From: Bacillota bacterium
GTDB taxonomy: Bacteria > Bacillota_I > Bacilli_A > RFN20 > CAG-826
Assembly (NCBI GenBank): GCA_026387995.1
Contig: JAPLKQ010000208.1
Span: 823-6,322, forward strand
Length of the DNA: 5,500 bases
Direction of reading: 5' to 3'
Made by a program: the position numbers and the translations under genes. The notes below the pieces were generated by a model. It ran no database searches. It worked only from the letters and a program-made list of their open reading frames with translations, and was not told where the DNA came from. Of the stretch, positions 1 through 5,500 are shown in pieces (position 1 is the stretch's first letter; each line of letters begins with the position of its first letter).

Positions 1-68
1 GCTTCTACGCCGACTTGTATAATGCTCAATTCGCCGGAACCAATCCGTTGGCACCGAAAGAAGTCTAA
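1..68 (+). CDS. C-terminal end of a probable ABC exporter (permease/ATP-binding protein), partial
   Basis: Reading from base 3, 21 codons run to a TAA at 66-68, giving a tail that begins FYADLYNAQF and ends APKEV. A GFY-x-DLYN-x-QF ending is characteristic of fused membrane/ATPase ABC exporters of the MsbA/LmrA/BmrA type, where it follows the H-loop and the 'HxELL' segment of the nucleotide-binding domain. None of the Walker, signature or H-loop motifs lie in the window, so the family call rests on this tail alone and the substrate cannot be stated. The gene converges on the minus-strand phosphatase, with 43 nt between the two stop codons and a shared hairpin terminator in the gap. The 5' end lies outside the window. 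Confidence 0.7.
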   Translation, partial: FYADLYNAQFAGTNPLAPKEV

Positions 69-86
69 AATCCATTCTTACAAAAG

Positions 87-113
87 AAAGAGCGGTTCGC
101 ACCGCTCTTTTTT
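87..113. terminator. Bidirectional intrinsic terminator between convergent genes
   Basis: Bases 87-96 (AAAGAGCGGT) and 101-110 (ACCGCTCTTT) form a perfect 10-bp stem closed by a TCGC tetraloop. On the + strand the stem runs directly into a T-tract (108-113, then ATTT), terminating the ABC transporter gene that stops at 68. On the minus strand the stem is followed by CTTTCTTTTG, so it can also terminate the kinase-phosphatase operon. The + strand T-tract overlaps the phosphatase stop codon (112-114), so the minus-strand transcript enters the hairpin almost immediately after its stop. Confidence 0.9.
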
Positions 114-1230
114 ATTTGTTCATTATCATCAAATCAATCAGCATCTCGTCATCGGTCAACCCAGCATGATGGGCTTTGAATCGTGAGTGGGCCATCTGCC
201 CGTTAAGGAGATAGTCGAAACAGGTCTGGTCGGTCGCAATCGCCAGATAGTCCCCAAGGAAGTGTTTCACGATGGGGTGGGGCGTTCCCTCACCGAACCA
301 TTCTTCTTTTAGTACCTGGCGCTTTGTTTTAAGGACGAACTCGTTTCCATAGTATTTCTTAAAGAGTCGAGCAAACTCGCGCTTCCTGCCGCGTTTAACA
401 AAGAAAAATGCCGCACGTGGCTCATTGGAGAACGGACGTCTCAAGGTATCGTAGAAATCGGCGTGTTCTTCGATCGCGACAAAGCGAATATCGACCAATC
501 CGTGATCGGCCAAAACGAGGAATAACGTATCTGGAAAATCGTAGGCTAATTTAGAAACCCCGGCATTAATGTCTAATATCGTTTTATGGACTTCCTCAGA
601 ACCGACCCCGGTCATATGAATCAGACCATCTGGCTGTAACCAATAACCATATATGAATTTTTCGCCTTTGATGCTTACGACTTCCCTGACTTTATCGAAA
701 AAATCCGGTAAATCGCGCGCGGTTCCTTTTTCAACGATTGATGGCCAAACGCTTGCAACACGAATTTTTGGGTTCTTCTCGGCCACCATTTGAAAAATGT
801 CTTTATAAGAGGCTACTTTGCGCATTTCGTTTTCATTTGAAACGCGAATCTTAGTAACACTATTTTCGTTTGTAAAAACGTCAACATTACATTTGAAATC
901 ATTGAAATACTGCGACCACCCAAGCCAGCCATTCTCAATCGGGAAACGACCGCTTAAGAGACCGGTGGTGGCGGCAACAGTAGTGGGAGGAAATGTGGAA
1001 GTGATGGTCGTGAAATAATTTTTGACCAAAAATGAAGAGGGTTCGAGATGCTTTTTAATTAAAGCTTTCCCCAAGCCATCAAATAATAAAACGACGATCT
1101 TGTCGTGCTTAACTAAAATATCGTAAACCGCTTGAATGGTTGAATGGAAGGGGTTGATATTATAACGATGCAGTAACGAATTTGATAGGTTGACGATAGA
1201 ATTTCGATAATCTGGTTTTGTCGTTTTCAT
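112..1230 (-). CDS. Alkaline phosphatase superfamily protein (type I phosphodiesterase/nucleotide pyrophosphatase-like)
   Basis: A 372-residue predicted two-metal phosphohydrolase or phosphodiesterase. All metal and nucleophile positions of the nucleotide pyrophosphatase/phosphodiesterase fold can be placed: Asp51 (LLFDGLG), the presumed nucleophile Thr79 in STFPPTT, Asp201 and His205 (QPDGLIH), Asp242-His243 (LADHGL), and His355 in AHHAGLTDDEM near the C-terminus. The order and spacing match the family, so the enzyme should be active with two divalent ions, usually zinc. The N-terminus (MKTTKPDYRN) has no hydrophobic signal peptide or membrane segment, which points to the cytosol, whereas many relatives are exported. 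The ATG at 1228-1230 overlaps the kinase stop in an ATGA, suggesting translational coupling; only a weak AAGAGA-like site lies upstream. The substrate is unknown. Relatives hydrolyse phosphodiesters, nucleotides, phosphonoacetate or sugar phosphates, so the family is secure but the activity is not. Confidence 0.9.
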   Translation of the reverse strand: MKTTKPDYRNSIVNLSNSLLHRYNINPFHSTIQAVYDILVKHDKIVVLLFDGLGKALIKKHLEPSSFLVKNYFTTITSTFPPTTVAATTGLLSGRFPIENGWLGWSQYFNDFKCNVDVFTNENSVTKIRVSNENEMRKVASYKDIFQMVAEKNPKIRVASVWPSIVEKGTARDLPDFFDKVREVVSIKGEKFIYGYWLQPDGLIHMTGVGSEEVHKTILDINAGVSKLAYDFPDTLFLVLADHGLVDIRFVAIEEHADFYDTLRRPFSNEPRAAFFFVKRGRKREFARLFKKYYGNEFVLKTKRQVLKEEWFGEGTPHPIVKHFLGDYLAIATDQTCFDYLLNGQMAHSRFKAHHAGLTDDEMLIDLMIMNK

Positions 1231-2774
1231 TCGTTGAAATCTCTTATTTTTTTGTACATCTTTTTCAGTTTACCGTAAAGTTTAACATAAACTTGTTTGT
1301 ACAAATAATTATAGCGTTCATGATTCTTTGAATCGGGCAAAAAGGTGATAGAGCGGTGGACCATTGCTTGGACAGCGTCGTCATAAGATGGGAAGTCGCC
1401 ATGTGCCGTAAATGCAAGAATGGCTGTTCCAAGGCTTGAGGTTTCATAAGTCTGCACGCGGGAAACCGGGATACCGAAAATATCGGCAGTAATTTGACAA
1501 ATAGCGTCACTTTGAGAACCCCCGCCGGAAACACGAATTTCTTTAACTTTCCGATGTTGCCGTTTTTCGATTCCTTCCAATCCTTCGCGCAATCCGTAGG
1601 CAATGCCCTCAACAATGGCGCGATATAAATGTGTATGGGTATGGAAGTCACTCCAGCCAATAATGGCGCCCTTTGCTTCAGGACGGCGTAGACCAGGTCC
1701 CCAGTAGGGTTGAAGAACTAAACCCTGAGATCCCGGAGCGATTTTCATCATCGCTTTATTGAGAACGTACCCGGTTGCCATTTTCTGAATGGCGGCTTCG
1801 GTTGACTCAGTGGTTCCGAACTCTTTTTTAAACCACGTTACCATCCAGTAACCCCGATAAATCTGAACTTCCATATTATATAAATTTGGAATTGACGCTG
1901 GATATGCTGGCAAAAAAGGTTCTGGTTCGATGTACTTCGGATTGGACACTTCAATGCTCGAGGCTGTTCCGTAAGATATGCTCGCCATGTCGCTGGTTAG
2001 GCATCCGGTGCCGATAGTTTCTGAGCCCTTGTCGCTTCCGTTTGCGTACACAGGGAGTCCTTCTGGAAGGCCTGTCTCGAGATGGCATTGATGGCTAATC
2101 TCGCCAAGTTTTTCTCCGGGTTTAACAAGCTGGCAGAGTAATTTTGACGGGATATTAAAAATGGGTGCTTTCAGGGCGTTGTCTTTATACCAAACGCCTT
2201 TTTTAAAGTCGATTGGATAGTGGCCGGCTTGGTTGGCGGAACTATCAATAAGTTTTCCGGTTAAGAGGAATGTGAAGTAGGTAGAGACCGAAATGTAGTG
2301 AGCGATTTTGCTCCAGTTTTCTGGTTCTTCTTGCATAATCCAACGAGCAGCCGTTCTTCGGCTGTTCATTTTCACGGTTTCGGTCAAACCGGTAAGCGAA
2401 AAGATAATGTTTCGCAAAAGTCCATATTTTGGTTTTAACGTTGCTTGTCTTTGGTCGAGCCAAAGAATGGACGGGCGAATGACCTTGAGATCTTTATCTA
2501 ATAGAACGGCAGTATCACGGAAACATGTGATGGCCATCGTCTTAACATCTAACAGTAAATCGGGATATTTTTGTGCCAGCGCATTAGTCACATGGCACAT
2601 AGCTTCCCAATAATAACGAGGGTTTTGCTCGGCATAACCGGGTTTTAAAGAAAAATAGGCGGGCTCATAAGTCTTCTTTTCTAAAGCTAAAGAATCTCCC
2701 TTTTTGTTAAAGATCATGGCACGAACGCTTTGCGTGCCGAAATCGATTGTTAGGGCCAAAGGTTCAATATTCAC
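1227..2774 (-). CDS. FGGY-family carbohydrate kinase, substrate unknown (xylulokinase/YgcE-like)
   Basis: A 515-residue ATP-dependent sugar or polyol kinase of the FGGY family (COG1070-like), of normal family length. The N-terminal domain carries the phosphate-1 loop DFGTQSVRAM (residues 11-20), a xylulokinase-like PGYAEQNP segment (45-52), the sugar-contacting WLDQR motif (105-109) and the probable catalytic base Asp248 in NGSDKGSETIGTG. The C-terminal domain carries the phosphate-2 segment SYGTASS (267-273), PYWGPGLRRPEAKGAIIG (356-373) and the adenosine-binding SGGGSQSD (416-423), followed by ETSSLGTA. WLDQR separates it from classic glycerol kinase (WQDRRT-like), and the overall look recalls xylulokinase or the uncharacterised YgcE-like group. 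I would not name the sugar. The start is GTG at 2774-2772, chosen because AAGGAAG lies 9 nt upstream. It is the first gene of the minus-strand operon and ends in TGA overlapping the phosphatase ATG. No transporter or sugar-specific isomerase lies beside it to indicate the substrate. Confidence 0.92.
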   Translation of the reverse strand: MNIEPLALTIDFGTQSVRAMIFNKKGDSLALEKKTYEPAYFSLKPGYAEQNPRYYWEAMCHVTNALAQKYPDLLLDVKTMAITCFRDTAVLLDKDLKVIRPSILWLDQRQATLKPKYGLLRNIIFSLTGLTETVKMNSRRTAARWIMQEEPENWSKIAHYISVSTYFTFLLTGKLIDSSANQAGHYPIDFKKGVWYKDNALKAPIFNIPSKLLCQLVKPGEKLGEISHQCHLETGLPEGLPVYANGSDKGSETIGTGCLTSDMASISYGTASSIEVSNPKYIEPEPFLPAYPASIPNLYNMEVQIYRGYWMVTWFKKEFGTTESTEAAIQKMATGYVLNKAMMKIAPGSQGLVLQPYWGPGLRRPEAKGAIIGWSDFHTHTHLYRAIVEGIAYGLREGLEGIEKRQHRKVKEIRVSGGGSQSDAICQITADIFGIPVSRVQTYETSSLGTAILAFTAHGDFPSYDDAVQAMVHRSITFLPDSKNHERYNYLYKQVYVKLYGKLKKMYKKIRDFNE

Positions 2775-2783
2775 AACCGTTCA

Positions 2784-2790
2784 CTTCCTT
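2784..2790 (-). promoter_or_regulatory. Ribosome binding site of the FGGY kinase, supporting its GTG start
   Basis: On the minus strand the sequence AAGGAAG ends 9 nt before the GTG start codon at 2774. This supports GTG as the initiator, and the FGGY phosphate-1 loop begins only ten residues later, as is usual for the family. Confidence 0.7.
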
Positions 2791-2899
2791 TACGTTTATT
2801 CTAACAAATTAAATCGGCCATAGTTGAAAACTCCACAAAAAATGAAAGTTGTTTCTTTGTATCTGTTTTTCAATACGCTTGAGTATCTTTTCTGTATCG

Positions 2900-2927
2900 T
2901 TGGTTTTAATATCTATGATATTATTAT
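2900..2927 (+). promoter_or_regulatory. Tentative sigma-A-type promoter for ppdK
   Basis: A TTGGTT hexamer (2900-2905) is followed after 16 nt by TATTAT (2922-2927), which would place transcription start near 2934 and give a leader of about 48 nt. The -35 match is partial and overlapping AT-rich alternatives exist (for example TATGAT at 2914-2919), so the exact position is a guess. That a promoter lies in this region is likely, because the upstream operon is divergent. Confidence 0.35.
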
Positions 2928-2929
2928 CA
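2916..2929. repeat. Short inverted repeat TGATA-N4-TATCA overlapping the putative ppdK -10
   Basis: The arms TGATA (2916-2920) and TATCA (2925-2929) are exact inverted repeats around TTAT. The position, over the proposed -10 element and between two divergent genes, would suit a small operator. The arms are short and AT-rich, so chance is a reasonable explanation, and no regulator gene is visible in the window. Confidence 0.3.
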
Positions 2930-2942
2930 ATGTGAGTGTTCG

Positions 2943-2975
2943 TCCTCCATGCAGGGGCGGCCCACTTTAGGAGGA
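2943..2975 (+). promoter_or_regulatory. Possible hairpin masking the ppdK ribosome binding site
   Basis: TCCTCC at 2943-2948 is the exact reverse complement of GGAGGA at 2970-2975, which is the core of the ppdK Shine-Dalgarno sequence. The two would form a 6-bp stem around a 21-nt loop that contains a further short GGG/CCC pairing (2954-2956 with 2961-2963). If it forms in the mRNA it would hide the ribosome binding site. Whether the stem is stable or regulated is inference. Confidence 0.35.
2969..2974 (+). promoter_or_regulatory. Strong Shine-Dalgarno sequence of ppdK
   Basis: A full AGGAGG lies 7 nt upstream of the ATG at 2982. It decides the start: another in-frame ATG at 2949 has no upstream Shine-Dalgarno sequence and would place this AGGAGG inside the coding region. 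Confidence 0.9.
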
Positions 2976-2981
2976 ATTACA

Positions 2982-5500
2982 ATGCAAGAAGAGAAAAAGT
3001 ATGTTTACCCCTTCGCACTGGCTTACGGCCTAGGCAAAGAGCTTCTTGGCGGTAAAGGTGCTGGTTTAGCGGAAATGACGCACATTGGCGTCCCGATCCC
3101 GCAAGGTTTCACCATTACGACTGAAGCTTGCTCGCTTTATTATGAAAGCGGCAAGGTATTGCCAGAATTTTTGGTGAAAGCGATTAAAGACGAAGTCAAA
3201 GGCATCGAGAAAGTCACCGGAAAGAACTTCGGTGGAAGCCATAACCCGTTACTTGTCAGCGTACGCTCCGGCGCTCGCGTGTCAATGCCAGGTATGATGG
3301 ACACGATCTTGAACTTAGGCCTTAACGACGTTACTGTCGGAGCCTTGGCGAGCGAAACAGGCAATGAACGTTTTGCGTTCGACTGCTATCGCCGTTTCAT
3401 CTTGATGTTCACGAACATCGCCAAAGGTCACCCACGTACCGAAATGGACAAAATGCTCGAATCCATCAAGGAACAGAAGCATTATAAGGGCGACACTGAC
3501 TTAACTGCCGACGACCTCAAAGGTCTTGTCATTAAGTACAAAGCTCATTATAAAAAAGTCTTCGGGGAAGATTTCCCGAGCGACCCATATATTCAACTGA
3601 TCGAAGCCGTTACCTCAGTGTTCCGTTCATGGGATAACCCACGGGCCAACGTCTATCGCAAGATGAATAACATCCCCTATTCTTGGGGAACCGCCGTTAC
3701 CGTTCAATCGATGGCCTTTGGTAACAAGGGCGATACTTCCGGCACTGGCGTTGCCTTCTCGCGTTCTCCGTCGACTGGCGAAAAGCAAGTATTCGCCGAA
3801 TACTTACCGAACGCTCAGGGCGAAGACGTCGTCGCTGGCATCCGCACTCCGTTAGACATCGAAGCACTCCGGCATATTTTACCGGACGTCCACAAACAAT
3901 TCTTAGAGACCATCAAGTTGATGGAGACTCACTATAAAGATATGCAAGACATGGAATTCACCGTTGAAGACGGAAAACTCTACTTCTTGCAAACCCGCAA
4001 CGGGAAAAGAACGGCTGCCGCCGCGCTCAAGATCGCTTGTGATTTAGTCGATGAAAAGCTCATCACTGAAGAAGAAGCCGTCCTCCGTGTCGAAGCTAAA
4101 TCACTCGATAGTTTGCTCCACCCAAGTTTCGATCCGAAAGAATTAAAGAAACTTAAATCCATTGGTGAAGGCTTACCGGCCTCTCCAGGCGCTGCCACCG
4201 GCAAAATCGCGTTCACGGCTGCTGAAGCCCACAAACGTCATGAAGCTGGCGAAAAGATTGTTCTTGTTCGTGCCGAAACCTCGCCTGAGGACATTGAAGG
4301 CATGGTCGCCGCCGAAGGCATTCTCACGATGCGCGGTGGTATGACAAGCCACGCCGCCGTCGTCGCTCGCGGTATGGGTAAATGCTGCGTCGTTGGTTGC
4401 AGCACGGCTGAAATCGACGAAGAAACCCGCACCTTAAAATTCAACGGCAAGACATACACCGATAAAGACGTCATTTCCTTAGACGGTTCCACCGGACAAG
4501 TTTATGAAGGCGATATCAAGAGAGTCGAAACCGCACTCACTGGTCAATTTGGCCGGTTGATGGCCTGGGCCGATAGCTATCGCACACTTCGCGTCCGCGC
4601 GAATGCTGATACTCCGAAAGATGCTGACCAAGCCGTTAAGTACGGCGCGGAAGGTATCGGACTATGCCGTACTGAACACATGTTCTTCGGCAAAGACCGC
4701 ATCTTCAATATGAGAAAGATGATTCTTGCTGAAACTGTCGCTGAACGCGAAAAGGCACTTGAAGATTTGCTCCCATATCAACAAAGCGACTTCTATGGAT
4801 TGTTCATGGCGATGAAAGACAAAAACGTCAACATCCGTCTGCTCGATCCACCTCTACATGAATTCTTGCCACAAGAAGAAGATAAGATCGAAGAGTTAGC
4901 CAAAGCGCTTAACTTGACGGTTGAACACGTGAAAAACCGTATCGCCTTCTTGCATGAATTCAACCCCATGATGGGTCACCGTGGTTGCCGTCTTGACGTT
5001 TCTTATCCAGAAATCGGCAAGATGCAAACCCGCGCCATTATCCGCGCCGCTCTCCAAGCCCAAAAAGACCTTGGCCACGCGGTGGTTCCGGAAATCATGG
5101 TACCGCTCGTCCTTGAAATCAGAGAATTCAAATTCGTAAAGAACATTATCGTTGAAATCGCTGATGAAGAAATTAAGAAATCCGGTCAAGCGCTCCATTA
5201 TGAAGTCGGAACCATGATCGAAATTCCTCGCGCCGCCTTACTCGCTAGTGAAATTGCCACAGAAGCTAAATTCTTTAGCTTTGGCACTAACGACTTAACG
5301 CAGATGACGTTCGGGTTCAGCCGCGATGATGCTGGCAAGTTCTTGCCAGATTACTATGCGACCAAGATCTTCGAACAAGATCCGTTCCAAACCATTGACC
5401 AACGTGGTGTTGGCCGTCTCGTCAAGATGGCTGTCACTGAAGGCCGCGCTGCCAACCCGACACTCCATGTCGGCGTCTGCGGCGAACATGGTGGCGATCC
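2982..5500 (+). CDS. ppdK: Pyruvate, phosphate dikinase (3' end beyond window)
   Basis: This enzyme interconverts pyruvate + ATP + Pi and PEP + AMP + PPi in the cytosol. The frame is open for 839 codons to the window edge with no stop or frameshift; bacterial PPDKs are about 875 residues, so roughly 35-40 are missing. The N-terminal ATP-grasp region shows GGKGAGLAEM (Lys25), VRSGAR (Arg95), NAQGEDVVAG, Glu325 and Gln337 in LYFLQTRNGKR. The swivelling phosphohistidine domain has GGMTSHAAVVARG, with catalytic His457 and the neighbouring Thr455, the residue targeted by PPDK regulatory proteins in other organisms. The PEP/pyruvate barrel has Arg563 (GLCRTEH), Arg619 and Asp622 (IRLLDPP), Glu747 (IEIPRA), Asn770 (GTNDLTQ) and general-acid Cys833 (GVCGEHGGD). 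From memory of the Clostridium symbiosum enzyme, these sit at a constant offset of two. Pyruvate-water dikinase and PTS enzyme I are excluded by the HEFLP and GVCGEHGGD segments and the full domain order. No regulatory-protein gene is in the window. Confidence 0.98.
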   Translation, partial: MQEEKKYVYPFALAYGLGKELLGGKGAGLAEMTHIGVPIPQGFTITTEACSLYYESGKVLPEFLVKAIKDEVKGIEKVTGKNFGGSHNPLLVSVRSGARVSMPGMMDTILNLGLNDVTVGALASETGNERFAFDCYRRFILMFTNIAKGHPRTEMDKMLESIKEQKHYKGDTDLTADDLKGLVIKYKAHYKKVFGEDFPSDPYIQLIEAVTSVFRSWDNPRANVYRKMNNIPYSWGTAVTVQSMAFGNKGDTSGTGVAFSRSPSTGEKQVFAEYLPNAQGEDVVAGIRTPLDIEALRHILPDVHKQFLETIKLMETHYKDMQDMEFTVEDGKLYFLQTRNGKRTAAAALKIACDLVDEKLITEEEAVLRVEAKSLDSLLHPSFDPKELKKLKSIGEGLPASPGAATGKIAFTAAEAHKRHEAGEKIVLVRAETSPEDIEGMVAAEGILTMRGGMTSHAAVVARGMGKCCVVGCSTAEIDEETRTLKFNGKTYTDKDVISLDGSTGQVYEGDIKRVETALTGQFGRLMAWADSYRTLRVRANADTPKDADQAVKYGAEGIGLCRTEHMFFGKDRIFNMRKMILAETVAEREKALEDLLPYQQSDFYGLFMAMKDKNVNIRLLDPPLHEFLPQEEDKIEELAKALNLTVEHVKNRIAFLHEFNPMMGHRGCRLDVSYPEIGKMQTRAIIRAALQAQKDLGHAVVPEIMVPLVLEIREFKFVKNIIVEIADEEIKKSGQALHYEVGTMIEIPRAALLASEIATEAKFFSFGTNDLTQMTFGFSRDDAGKFLPDYYATKIFEQDPFQTIDQRGVGRLVKMAVTEGRAANPTLHVGVCGEHGGD

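Larger units (their letters stand above)
2775..2981. other. Divergent intergenic region between the kinase operon and ppdK
   Basis: This 207-bp stretch separates two divergently transcribed units and must contain or overlap the promoters of both. It is AT-rich except for a GC-rich patch at about 2941-2965 just before the ppdK ribosome binding site. No tRNA, known riboswitch or coding sequence was recognised. For the kinase operon I saw no convincing promoter: a TTGTGG and a TTTAAT on the minus strand (roughly 2837-2809) are spaced about 19 nt apart and match poorly. No convincing catabolite-repression (cre) site was found. Confidence 0.75.

Noticed and set aside
818..1018. 66-codon open frame on the + strand inside the phosphatase gene
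   Set aside because: It lies antisense to a gene with an intact active site, has no ribosome binding site that I could see, and its peptide resembles nothing known.
1265..1660. 131-codon minus-strand open frame inside the FGGY kinase
   Set aside because: It is an alternative frame of the kinase coding sequence, whose own frame carries all family motifs through this stretch.
2308..2613. 101-codon + strand open frame antisense to the kinase
   Set aside because: Shadow of the kinase gene; it has no recognisable domain and no independent regulatory signals.
2841..2856. Small GAAA/TTTC hairpin and T-runs as a terminator or attenuator
   Set aside because: The stem is only 4 bp of A/T-rich sequence, with no following T-tract that suits either strand.
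2949..2981. Upstream in-frame ATG as an alternative ppdK start
   Set aside because: It would add MQGRPTLGGIT, has no Shine-Dalgarno sequence, and would bury the AGGAGG at 2969 inside the coding region. The conserved PPDK N-terminus fits the start at 2982.
2775..2981. Catabolite-repression (cre) box or known riboswitch between the divergent units
   Set aside because: No segment matched the 14-nt cre consensus well, and 207 bp of mainly AT-rich sequence shows no known riboswitch core.
4896..5198. 100-codon minus-strand open frame antisense to ppdK (others at 3140-3364, 3980-4234, 4238-4492 and 5295-5489)
   Set aside because: They are antisense to a fully conserved PPDK reading frame. Codon bias in a long GC-richer gene readily creates such open frames.
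1..5500. Undescribed defence system, mobile element or CRISPR array
   Set aside because: No direct-repeat array, transposase, integrase, terminal inverted repeats or effector-like domains are visible. Every long coding region belongs to a recognised metabolic or transport family.

Overview
This 5.5 kb window looks like ordinary chromosome from a low-to-moderate-GC Gram-positive-type bacterium: Bacillota, or a Mycoplasmatota-like relative that uses the standard code. The reasons are strong AGGAGG-type ribosome binding sites, AT-rich intergenic DNA, a real TGA stop (end of the sugar kinase), TGG for tryptophan, and a pyruvate,phosphate dikinase (PPDK) of the bacterial type. The species cannot be named from this sequence alone.

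Layout: (1) Bases 1-68 are the last 21 codons of a + strand gene, probably an ABC exporter of the fused permease/ATPase type. (2) Bases 87-113 hold a perfect 10-bp hairpin terminator, shared by this gene and the convergent operon facing it. (3) Bases 112-2774 on the minus strand are a two-gene operon. A FGGY-family carbohydrate kinase (GTG start) comes first, followed by an alkaline-phosphatase-superfamily hydrolase whose start overlaps the kinase stop by 4 nt (ATGA). (4) Bases 2775-2981 are a divergent intergenic region with a tentative promoter, a small inverted repeat and a GC-rich leader that could pair with the downstream Shine-Dalgarno sequence. (5) Bases 2982-5500 on the + strand are PPDK, open to the window edge. 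839 codons are visible, with every catalytic residue I could place present, and only about the last 35-40 residues missing.

How the genes may work together: PPDK interconverts pyruvate + ATP + Pi and PEP + AMP + PPi, a central glycolytic or gluconeogenic step. The divergent operon pairs a sugar or polyol kinase of unknown substrate with a metal-dependent phosphohydrolase or phosphodiesterase that has no visible signal peptide, so both should be cytosolic. The coupling suggests a shared small metabolite, but the substrates cannot be read from sequence. I found no RNA genes, CRISPR arrays, mobile elements or defence systems. The window is mostly conventional metabolism; the least conventional items are the kinase-phosphatase pairing and the possible anti-Shine-Dalgarno hairpin ahead of PPDK.
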